From Toxorhynchites rutilus septentrionalis (lineage: Eukaryota > Arthropoda > Insecta > Diptera > Culicidae): DNA of 64,000 bases. Positions 36,480-46,500 of the stretch are shown one piece after another. The notes beneath the pieces were generated by a model. The model did not search any database, was not told the origin of the DNA, and was given only the letters and a program-made list of their open reading frames with translations. Position 1 is the first letter of the stretch. Every line of letters starts with the position of its first letter. The position numbers were made by a program, and so were the translations under genes. The stretch is taken from assembly GCF_029784135.1 (NCBI RefSeq), contig NC_073746.1, positions 151,438,556-151,502,555 of the forward strand, read 5' to 3'.

Positions 36480-37900
36480 TAAATGACTTCCCAATCCAGT
36501 GTTTGAAGATGCTCCCATGCGCAGTAAGCCCGATGTTTTATGTGCTGTCTCATCCTTATCTGAATACTTTTTTAAGCAGTAACATGCAAAATTACCTCGG
36601 ATATACAGGAGAGGCCAGAACTGGTATTTTTGATATTTCTTCAAATGCCTAAAGAATCCTAATGCATTGCTTCATTAATCACCTCTGTAGTGTCATCAAA
36701 TGAGTGAGTGTGTGTGCCCTCTCAGATTATCATCTCGAAAGACAGTTTTTTTTTTAACTTGAATGGAAATAATTGATTGCATAATGCAGTTTCTCCCAGT
36801 TTCTATTCGCAAATATAGAACCGAATATTCGGCTATCCGCCCTCGAAGCTTGTCGGATATCCGGTCCAAATCCTCAGCTGATGGTCATATACATTCTGTA
36901 AAATATATAGGGGAGAGGGAGGCAAAATGACGAATCGGTAATTTGACCCGTTGTAATGCAGAGCTGCGATTTGTCGTGAGAATCAAGTGATGGTACTCAC
37001 ACAAAGATAATCAACAAATTTTGTGCTACGATTATCTTTGGTGACCATCCCAAAGCCAGTCCAATAGTGTGAGAAGAGTATTATCACAACACTAACACAT
37101 GGTGAGCTTCTACTTGACAGTAGAAATCCGAGCTCCTTGGTGAGTGTCCTGTCGCTGAAATGTCAGAATAGTGCGACACTCAAAAGTCTAGCTGATGGTT
37201 TGGTGTTTGGCGATATTCACAACATTCGCCTCTTTGTGTTCGTTCTTCGTGACTAGGGATGCCAGATGTGAATATACAGTTTCATTTTGAATACAATTTG
37301 AAGAATATTGTGTTTTCAGGCATGTATTTTCTTTTCAACTTTTCAGACGGCCTTAACGTTTTTAGCGGCACTTCGCCGACTATACGTAGTAATACACGTG
37401 TCATTTGTATTAGTACTTAGTTTGTGGAATAACACGCCTTGCGTATCCCCTCTATTCCGGCTCCCGATCGGGTTTGAAATTAGCAAAATGATGCATTTTG
37501 TATCCCGTTCGACTTCGATTTTTTTACCAAATTTGTTTCTCATCATTGCAAGGATACTAAATCAGCAGACATGTTCGCAATTTTACTGATATTTAGTGTC
37601 CTGTCTATTCTGTTGCAGACTTATATTTTCAGTTGCAGACTGCAGGGATATGGTATTTCTACTCTTTATGACTTGATTCCCTGCGCTAACAACCCCTTTT
37701 TTCATACATTACTTTGCTATTTTCGCGGTTACAAAAATATCTGCCATTTATACACATCAACATTTCAGTTTTTTGTCGAAGGCTTTCACAAAAAATCATC
37801 TGGCATCTCTGGAGATGATGACATTTACTCTGACAAAGGCCAACACGAAAATGACAAGTCACCAAGTATTTTTGTATACATTATACATCAAATAGTTTTG
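36480..37900. other. no gene seen
   Basis: Anonymous intronic or intergenic sequence. Frames at 37308-37589 and the first part of 37571-37907 show no family resemblance; the latter could be sequence brought along with the RFC3 copy. Confidence 0.4.
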
Positions 37901-37907
37901 TGTACTA

Positions 37908-38192
37908 TGTCTCTCTGGGTTGACCGCTACCGACCGCGCCAGCTGTCCAAACTGGACTGCCACAAAACGCAAGTTACGCATCTGATTAATCTTTGCTCCC
38001 AGGGAGACTTCCCACATGTTATACGGTCCTTCCAGGCCAGTAAGAAAACTCGCATCATGTGTCTGCTGCGGAAACTACTAATCGGGCGCGAAACGGCTAC
38101 GCAATGATATAATGAACTTCACAACGCCCGCGAACCGGAAGGTGGAAATCAGGACCATCAGCAGTAATTACCACATCGAGTTGAATTTTAAA
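37908..38192 (+). pseudogene. RFC3: truncated pseudogene of replication factor C subunit 3
   Basis: The frame starts MSLWVDRYRPRQLSKLDCHK and continues SQGDFPH, then KKTRIMCLLRKL. After frameshifts it reads MNFTTPANRKVEIRTISSNY followed by HIELN. This matches the N-terminal 95-100 residues of the clamp-loader subunit RFC3 (usually about 355 residues), which loads PCNA at primer ends. The Walker A loop (GPSGAGKKT in the family) is shifted out of frame, another break lies at about 38083-38115, and homology stops at about 38192. It is on the strand opposite ACLY. No intron is seen, which suggests a retrocopy, but there is no poly(A), so a genomic fragment is possible. Confidence 0.85.
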
Positions 38193-38199
38193 TTTGTGT

Positions 38200-39250
38200 G
38201 TTCATCTCACGTTTATTAACTAAACTTCAATAGTTCTGGTAATGATTAAATCTAAATAAAAAGAACACGCCTTGTCGGTTTTCAACCGGATAGTTTTCAT
38301 GATCCGCATATAATCATGAAATGATAATTTTATCAATATACTTAAATACCATTTCATTCAAAAACCATTATGCTGCACCGTGTTTATTTTAAAATTATAT
38401 TTTATGTGATTTTTGAAATTATGACACCATAATATTTTTTATTATAAATGTCTGTTCATTCTAACTACAAGAAATAAATACTCGTTCGATTAATCGAATA
38501 CTGAAAGACAATTGTTCGAATGAATCGAATATTGGCCCCACGATTAATCGATAATCAAATAAACGAAAAATTTAGACATCTCTAACAACAGCAACAACTT
38601 CTACTTCAACGAACAAATTTAAACAACCGTCGCGATTGTCAAAAATGATTGGAAATGTCTGATCACTCACATTTCTACTACCATCATACGCCACAACCAC
38701 CGCTCTCGTAACGAAAAGTTGTAAACAGAGCGATCGGCAGTGAGAGGCATTAGAACCAACCGTCATTTGGTTAGGTGTCAGAAACAAAAGAGTGAGTATC
38801 ACTACTGAATTTTTGGATCTCACGTGCCGTGAGAGGAATTGAGTGACTATGGTCAGCTTTTTTGTGACATTGACGGTGATGGATTGCAGCTCTGTTGTAA
38901 TGAAGGTAGCTCCTACTTTTTATTGAAGATGCATCATAACAAGGCCAAACTTTGTACTCGGTAACTCTGCCGAAAACGCTATATCAAAAAAGTGAAAAAT
39001 AAAAATGAGAAAAATCGTGATTTTGTTATTTTTTCCCGTTTTTTCAAATTTCATTATCCACTTTATGAGAAAAGTTAAATTTTCAAAATCATTTTATACA
39101 TGATAAAGGTACTCTATTGTACATAATATGTTTGCTTCCGGCGAGTTTCCATAATGAATTTTTTTCAGCTAAATTTGTTTTATTGAAAAAGTCGCTTGGG
39201 GGCAAGTTGGCGAACTGCAACATTATGTTAATTTTTGTTTTTTTTATTGC
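38200..39250. other. no gene seen
   Basis: AT-rich, no supported feature. Confidence 0.4.
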
Positions 39251-39252
39251 AG

Positions 39253-39832
39253 ATGATTAGAACTTATAAGCGAAAAAAAGACCAATATTGGTCGGACACC
39301 AGTTTGAAGAATGTTATGAAAGCTATAGAAGAAGGTTTGTCTGTTCTGGGCGCTTCAAAACAGTTCGGTGTGCCACAGAACCAACTTTGAGACGCTATCG
39401 ACGAAAATATCCAGACATGGAGGTTAGATATTCAATTCAGCATTTCCATCTTCTTTATGCAAGAAATATTAAATCTGTATCAATTTCAGGATACGTCGTC
39501 CAATAAAGGCCGCTTTAAAGCCACATTCAGGTCCAGCTTCGAAGAATTTCCTATTCGTTTGCGGTTAAAAATGGCATAGAGCACCTTTTCAAAGGGACAT
39601 GCGCTGGACGTACATGGGTTGAAATGTTTACGAAGGCTCATAAACTATCTTTGAGAAAGCCAAAAAATACCTCAGCGGCTCGATTAATGGCGTTCAATAA
39701 AGAAAATTGTGACTTATTTTTTCGAACTTTGGAAGATATACGAGCTCAGTATCGTTTTCCTGCGTGTGACATTTACAGTGTTGATGAAAATGGCATTTCC
39801 ATTTCCACTGTTCCAACCAAGGATAAATAAAT
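39253..39832 (+). pseudogene. pogo-like transposase remnant
   Basis: A broken frame reads MIRTYKRKKDQYWSDTSLKN, then MKAIEEGLSVLGASKQFGVP (a Psq-type helix-turn-helix). After a shift come HLFKGTCAGRTWVEMFTKAH, LSLRKPKNTSAARLMAFN and CDIYSVDENGIS (the first catalytic Asp of the DDE domain). It stops before the rest of the catalytic domain. The order of motifs matches pogo/Tigger-type transposases. Confidence 0.72.
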
Positions 39833-39944
39833 AATTGTTATTACATTTTGTTGATTTTTTTTGTTGAACGAATTTCTGAAGAAATGAAGAAAAATGGCAC
39901 GAGTGTGATTGAACATGCAACGTACTCTCGAGATAAGGTCTCGT

Positions 39945-40018
39945 ATGACTTTCTCCTATTTCCGAAACTCAAATTACCGTTTCGTGGGACCCGCTTGACA
40001 GCATTGAAGACACATTGA
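39945..40018 (+). pseudogene. short mariner C-terminal fragment
   Basis: The frame YDFLLFPKLKLPFRGTRLTA resembles the mariner C-terminus also seen at about 25750. It is too short for more. Confidence 0.4.
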
Positions 40019-40085
40019 TAATTAAATATTGAAATATTGATAATCAAAGATTAAAGGATAATTTCTCATCTCTGTTGTAATGATC

Positions 40086-40816
40086 TTAAGGGGGTAGCTC
40101 ACTATGGAAACTTGAAAAAATAAAAAAAAATCTGGCCTAAAATGTTCTCTGGGATGTCTATTTTACTGTAGTTTTTTTTCCAAGGTTTGTTCGATGTTCC
40201 GTACCAAAGTTATAAGCCAATTAGTGGACCTAAGTCTTTGCGTAAGGAGCGCGGATCCAAAATTTAAAACGCGTTTTTCTCGAAACTGAGTTTTGAAAAC
40301 TGGTGGGAGTTCTACCTCCGGAACGATCCATCCGATTTGGATGAAATAGTTTTTCCCAGATTCTCCACTAAATTTCCTGTCATCGTATGATTTTTTGATA
40401 TTTTAAAAAATTGAATTTTGGTGATTTTTTTTCCATTTTTTAACGAAAAAACGCAATTTTTTTACAAAAAAAAATCGCTATTTCGTCAAAAACCAATATT
40501 TTGAAAAAATCCTACGACGATGACAGGAAATATATCTAAGATTACGTAAAAAATCATTGTTTGAAATCGGTCCACTAGAAAAACTTGTAGACCTCCCACC
40601 AGTTTACAAGGTTTTGGATGCAAGTGTTTAACACACCGGATGCAGCTATTCAGGGGACAGTCCAATCGACACCAATTTTTTCTTTGTTTGCTAAGTAATA
40701 TGTATATATCTAAAAAAACTGTGAAAGCTGATTAATCATAGTAATTCATTTCCTCGTAGAAAACATCGCTAAAATCACATACTTTTTATGGTGTTCATAG
40801 TGTACAACCTCCTTAA
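40086..40816. mobile_element. 731-bp TTAA-flanked non-autonomous element
   Basis: TTAA occurs at 40086-40089 and 40813-40816. The inverted ends are TTAAGGGGGTAGCTCACTAT and TTAAGGAGGTTGTACACTAT. Its interior shares layout with the 13621-14345 element (AAACGCGTTTTTCTC at a similar offset). No coding capacity. Confidence 0.75.
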
Positions 40817-40819
40817 TGG

Positions 40820-41716
40820 AACGTTCAGTAGAGCAAAAGAAAGTTGAATATTTGCGCTAACTGAATTCCTTTTTGGTTTGGTTACATAAATATTGTCTTT
40901 GTGTACAAAAGCTTTGAATGAAAAGAAAAAAACACAAAAAAATTCCGATATTTGAAGTTACAACCTTTCAAAAAATCACAAAACAATCTCAATATGGCAC
41001 CTTGCTTCACAAATCTCCAATCTAACTTTTTAGTGTCGAGTGTATGTCACATTTGTAGTTCTGATTCTAGTGCTACCATGATTATGCAGGTTCCTGAAGT
41101 ATCACAGATCAATTCAACACTCCAGAAGAGTTGCTACGGTTTTGATCCATACAGAAACTTTAAGTAAGCTTTTTTTTCAAATTAGACGTTGGTAATATTC
41201 GTTACGAATCAGTAGGTGCAATTCAAGTAATAAAATTAATAAGTGCATGACTGAGGATGTTTCATTTCTGAATTGTGAAGGTTACGCGGCGGATTGTAGT
41301 TAATTATTTGATTGCATGTGTTTTCTCATACAATTAGGCTGCGCTATCTCACATAACATTTGGTGTTCATGTTCGTCAATTCATCCAATAATTCAATTTT
41401 CAGTATAAACACTGAACGATAGGGTTAAATCGATTGATACAAACTCTATTATTGAGAATGTCAAGGTTGATGCATTCTCATGTTTCTTTGTTCATATTTA
41501 TGTGCAATTATTAGTTTCGTCAAAATATATGAGTAACCGTATAGAACAGAGAGTCTCATTAATATACATCGGATGAGAATTTTGTTCTAATATTACTGAA
41601 AAAATGAAAAACACGACAATCTTCAAGCAAACATAATCTTCATACAACAGTTCATACGCATAGGAAATGTAAATTCTTATATTCCGATCGATCCGGACAA
41701 CACATAACCGTCGTAC
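40820..41716. other. no gene seen
   Basis: Likely the 5' part of the first ACLY intron if the 41717-42169 exon is correct. No other feature is supported. Confidence 0.4.
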
Positions 41717-42169
41717 CTGTTCTTCGGTTGAATGCACGAAGGTAACACCGTTGAGTAATATCCAGTAAAGCGTTGAATAACCAAAAATAACAGACCACTA
41801 TGCTAACGATTGCTTAACAACAGCAGCTTTGGCGCTTCGGAAACGACGTGGAACACACAGAAAGCCAAAACTTAACGGTAAACAGCAAATATACTCTTAT
41901 CGAATACTCTGCTGATCACCACCTTCCACGTGCAACTTTCACTTATGGACACGATGACACCACCAGCAACGGAACTGAGAGCATAAAACGAAAGCACTCA
42001 AATGATGAGTTTTCACCGAGAAACAAAAATCTGAATCTCTTCTTCTCAAAACTCTACGAACACTTCCAAAGAAAAACACCTCCGAGGTGGTCTGGAATAG
42101 AGAGCTTCTCCAACGGACAACAGCCGACGACGACTTCGAACCGAACGCTCACGCGGTTTCCTGTCAACT
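41717..42169 (-). promoter_or_regulatory. candidate ACLY promoter (Inr+DPE) and non-coding first exon
   Basis: This island is GC-richer than its surroundings. On the minus strand an arthropod-type initiator TCAGTT places +1 at 42169. GGTTC starts exactly at +28, matching the DPE consensus RGWYV at the required spacing. The downstream 450 nt has the look of a dipteran 5' UTR and ends at a possible donor, GAACAG|GTACGA (41717/41716). The orientation agrees with ACLY, whose leader must be spliced. Linking this exon to ACLY, over a 12.6-kb intron, is inference; it could serve another gene. No TATA box is seen upstream of it. Confidence 0.45.
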
Positions 42170-42249
42170 GATTGACTGAGATTGGCTAAGGCGAATACGT
42201 CGTCGAACCGCGACCTGCGTTTATTTCGTTGTCCGCTTTTCTGTGTTTA

Positions 42250-43190
42250 CAGGTCGCGGAGCGCGGTCGAGCTTTAGTTTTCGTACAATCCACTTCCTTT
42301 ATCGCAGATCCGCGTCCCGTTTGCGTGTGAGAGTCTCGTGCACCAGCACACCTTCAACGCAATCGGATTGCAACATCACTGAAACGGTGCTTTCTTCGCT
42401 ACATACATCGCGGAATATATGGGCTAATTCATCGCACACCACTATATCTCACAAATCGTTGGCGAAAGCTCTCCCGTTCTATACCGCAAGAGTGGGCCCG
42501 GTGTTTTGTGACCTGCAAAACCTGCTCCTATCATGCTATGCTATGATGCTCACCTCGCGCACCATTCATGAATGCAACGTGACGAAAAAACTACTCCTGG
42601 TAAAAAGGTCCACTTGATACCACAGCATCCTCTCAGCGTGCCCGAAAGGATTGCCATACAGCTCAGAGTATGTTGCTCGAGGGTTCTCAATAGAAGATGG
42701 TGTCCCACTGTCATGGGTTGGCTATAAAAACGTACATTCTTGCATAATGTATGCTATGCTCTCGCTTTGTATTAAAAAAAAACGCGGCTCTTGACTTGGA
42801 ATTGTGGATCAAGGAACAATATAAAATCACACTTCTTATCAGTTTGCCCCCTAACGCTAGTTTATTTATGTATTCCAGTAGCAGGTGCATGTATATGCAC
42901 TTAATAAACACGCCATAAATTTATGAAGCACAACAGAACAATGATATTAAATGGCAAAACATATTTTAGGCGTGGTGCATAAATTACGTGACGCTAAAAA
43001 TCCGGATTTTGGACCCTCTCCCCTCCCTACTACTAAATGATTTTATTCAATTCTAAAATAATACCCGAAAAAATAAAGGGTATTATGCATTAGAGTTTTA
43101 GTATTAACTCTATAGTAAAATGTTCTGTTGGCCCTGAAAAGGGCGGGTGGATTACGTGGTTTGTTAGAATTGGTTTAATATGGAACAATT
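42250..43190. other. GC-richer flank, no gene recognised
   Basis: 42250-42640 is compositionally like the adjacent candidate promoter. A plus-strand frame at 42243-42617 shows no family resemblance. CTATAAAAA at about 42723 could be a TATA box on the plus strand, but no downstream gene is seen. Confidence 0.35.
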
Positions 43191-43210
43191 TCACACCAAA
43201 TCGAAACTTG

Positions 43211-43682
43211 GTACATATGATGGAAACTACCTAAAATTACAATTTTCATTATAAAATGACCAATTTAAATAACGACTGATTTATGAAAATGGCGTATTGA
43301 AAACCATTGATCTTTCTTTCAAAAAATCTTAAGTTAAAATCCATATGTCTGATTAAAATATGATGTTTGACAAAGCTCTTGGAAAATTAATTGGCTATTT
43401 AGGAAAGTACACTGTTAAAAAGGCTTACTCATAAATTGAATTTAATTCCAAAAACTTTTATATCTCATTTTTTATATTTTTTTTTATATTTTTTCTAAAT
43501 AGCTGATTAATTTTCCAAGAACTTTGTCAAACATCATATTTCAATCAGACCTATGAATTTTAAGTTACGATTTTTTGAAAAAAAAACAATGATTTTCAAT
43601 ACGCCATTTTCATAAGTCATTTTATAAATCGGTCATTTTATAATGAAAATTGTAATTTTAGGTAGTTTCCATCATATGTACA
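43211..43682. repeat. foldback element with about 200-bp inverted arms
   Basis: TACATATGATGGAAACTACC and the following AAATTACAATTTTCATTATA at the left recur inverted at the right without change; matching continues inward with mismatches to AATTTTCCAAGA near 43515. There is no coding capacity. The RNA or single strand would form a long hairpin. Confidence 0.8.
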
Positions 43683-44169
43683 AAATTTTATAAAAATCGG
43701 AGAGGTCAAAAAATGTTTTCTTTTGCCAATGCACGCACTATGTATACATCGCGAAGGTTTTTTTGTATTATTTTGCCTTTTCAGACTTTTTGAAACCAAG
43801 AATCTGCAGTTACAGGTTACATATTTTTTCGGGTTTCATATAGAATTCACAGATATTTTAGAATAATGCTCCAATATTAGTTATTGACATCAATACTGTT
43901 CTCACCTGTTCTACTTCATTCATATTCGGGACATCGAAGCTGGGTTTGACAGCCAATTTATTTGAAACAAAGATAAACAAAACGCAAAGCAAAAAGTGGT
44001 GGATTTGAACAAGTAGTTTCACAAAAGTGATAAATTTAATTTTGATAATGATAAGTGTTAAATGAAAGAATAATGTTCTGCAGAACTAATAATGTTGAAA
44101 TTTTACAAATGAGCAACATTAGAAACATTTTCTCATTGCTATAGAAAATGACGCTTTCTCTGCGGCGGG

Positions 44170-44975
44170 AAAATATATAAATATATGGTGGTTAGACACT
44201 CCACCCTCCTCTCAAAGGAGGAACTGTCATACAAATGAAATACAAATTTTTGCATAACTCGAAAACTAATCCAGCAAATGGAGCCAAATTTAGCATGCGA
44301 AGGTTTTAGGAGACACTAAACATTTCTATGGTGAATAGACACTCCTCTCCCCTCTCTAAAAAGGAGGGGGAGGGTGCTGAACAACTCAAGAACTAATCAA
44401 ACAAATGGAATCCAACTTAGCATATAGAGGTTTTAGGGATCGATAAACGTTTCTATGGTAGTTCGACACTCCTCGCCCCTGACTAAAGGGGGGCTCCTAT
44501 ACGAATGAAATACAAATTTCTGCATAACTCGAGAACTCATCAAGCAAATTTGACCAAAATTTGCAAATGGAGATTTAAATGTTTCTATCGTGGTTCGACA
44601 CATCTACCCCCTCTCTAAGGGCAAACTTCTACATAACTCGAGAACTAATCAAGCAAATGGAGCCACATCTGGGATGTGAGGGTTTTTGGGTACAATATAT
44701 GTTTCTATAATGGTTTGACACCCCTCCCTGCTGTGGAATGGAGAGGGCGTCTCGTAAAAATAATACACATATTTCAACCAAGCATGATAATTGAAAATTT
44801 TCGGAAAACTTTGAAGCAAAATGGGAAAATTCGAAAAATTCAATTCGCATATGTTCTACAATTACATATTGACAAGCGTTGTTAGTCCATTTGATGTTTG
44901 CGCTAACGCAATTGATCTACGCTCGAAAGTGGAAATGGATTTTAATGTGATAAAATGCACTCCTATACAGTCATA
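44170..44975 (+). mobile_element. Helitron-like copy B, with four or five imperfect about 130-bp units
   Basis: Repeated units contain GACACTCC, then TCTCTAA..GGGGG, GCATAACTCGAGAACTAATC and GGTTTTAG..TTTCTATGG. They are followed by the block GGGAAAATTCGAAAA and CATATTGACAAGCGTTGTTA shared with copy A. The matching 3' end (CGGGTCAGCTGG) is at 46226-46377, so the copy may be split by later insertions. Confidence 0.6.
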
Positions 44976-45020
44976 CCTCAATATAAGGCCACCTCGATAT
45001 AACGTAACTTTTTAAGATGT
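44976..45020. repeat. Tigger/pogo-like terminal sequence
   Basis: CAGTCATACCTCAATATAAG followed by CCTCGATATAACGTAAC has the form of pogo/Tigger terminal repeats. No partner end was found. Confidence 0.35.
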
Positions 45021-45435
45021 CTTAGAATTAAAAATAAACAATACAGAAATAGTTTTTGGAGTATAAATTGTTTCTAATAAATGTTTCAAGTAAGTTTTCA
45101 AACAAATAAGTACCGTACAATGGGGTAGCATTGGTCTTTTCCTCATTTTTTGTGAATATTCTTTCTCTATTTAAACCCAAGAATATTATGTTTCATATTT
45201 TTTTCAATAAAAAGGAACTTGTAGAAAAGCAATGTACGGATTGCTTTGTATTACAGTTCACGACAATTTCCCTTTTGAAATACGCATGCCTTTAACCTGA
45301 TATTTTTGGGCGGTTTTCCACTTGGTATTATTATGGCATTTAGCATAACTTTGAGCATGTTTCAAAAACAAAATTCAGAGGAATTTCCATTTGGAGATAA
45401 AGTAAATTAAACATAGAAACTATAAAACAAACATT

Positions 45436-46225
45436 GATACTAGAGATGAAATGAATATCCGGCCTATCCGGCCAGATACCAGATAGTAACTTATTACCCG
45501 TTCGGATATCGGTTTGATTACTGAATTGCCAGATTTTTTTTTAAATTAAATTAATATTTAATCATTACATTAATTTACTAAGAGTATTCAAAATTACTCA
45601 GTGGTAAATTATGATGAATAAATAATAAATTTCCAGAAGTGAATGATGACAACCGATTACGCTTTGCTTCGTACCCCAGGCCAACTTCAGAGAACAGTCT
45701 TCTCTGTAATACTACTGCAAAGCGCTGAAAGATGAACTCTAGCAATCCTTGCCATCAATTGACTGCTTAGATTTTTTTAACCATCAAATGTAAGAATCGT
45801 GATTGCGAATAGTGATTCTAAATATTTTCATATTTCGTCGATTTCGTTAGCAACGGGTTTTCTTTTTCTGAACACGACGCTAACTGTTATTTTCATTTGT
45901 CACTTCGTGTTAACTCTCTCAAAAGGTGTGTCGTAAGTTTCGTGTAAAAGGTATTCTATTGAAGACTTGTAAATAGTACAAAAGGACGAAACTGCTTTTG
46001 TTTCATCTACAGTTTCAATACATACATGAAGACGACGATGACCTGTTACTTTCAGAAGATTCGTCGCCAAATATTTTATAACATAACAATAACATTGACA
46101 GTAAGACTGTTTACGTTTCAAGAACTCTCAAATAGTCTGACTTGATCCTCGGGTCTAAAAAAGTTGCAAATAAGTAACTCAGATCTTCTCCTAAGTAGTT
46201 GAATTCTTGGTAGAAGTTCCAAAAT
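45436..46225 (-). mobile_element. hAT-like remnant interrupting Helitron copy B
   Basis: GAATATCCGGCCTATCCGG at about 45450 is one end. Minus-strand YLGEDLSYLFATFLDPRIKS continuing DYLRVLETET at 46215-46111 is the coding trace. It lies between the two halves of the Helitron-like copy. The assignment is tentative. Confidence 0.4.
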
Positions 46226-46377
46226 TTTATAGTAAAAAACAATTTGAAAGGGTAGATTATTATATCAATCAATGAACAGTTCTGCGATGGGACCCATGAA
46301 CGTGCGCTTAGTGAGAAAACATGAATGTGATAACGAAAAATAAATTTTGAGTGGGACGAAGTTTGCCGGGTCAGCTG
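46226..46377 (+). mobile_element. Helitron-like 3' end, copy B
   Basis: It carries GATCAATCAATGAACAG-like sequence, GGACCCATGAACGTGCG and the terminus GACGAAGTTTGCCGGGTCAG followed by CTGG, matching copies A and C. Confidence 0.6.
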
Positions 46378-46407
46378 GTGTTTATTAAAAATGTGTTTTT
46401 CCATGTT

Positions 46408-46500
46408 TTACTGAAATTAAAACAAGCCGAAAAGTAGAACATTTTTATCGATGCGGGTATAATGGATATGTAGTGGGGGGAATAAGGACAGGTTCATAAT
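46408..46500. repeat. repeat paralogous to the LINE-tail target at 54406
   Basis: GAAATTAAAACAAGCCGAAA and the downstream TATAATGGATATGTAGTGGG match the flanks at 54398-54416 and 54556-54620 without the inserted LINE tail. This acts as an empty-site reference. Confidence 0.6.

Noticed and set aside
42243..42617. 124-residue protein next to the promoter
   Set aside because: It follows from higher GC content; no homology is recognised and no conserved motif is present.
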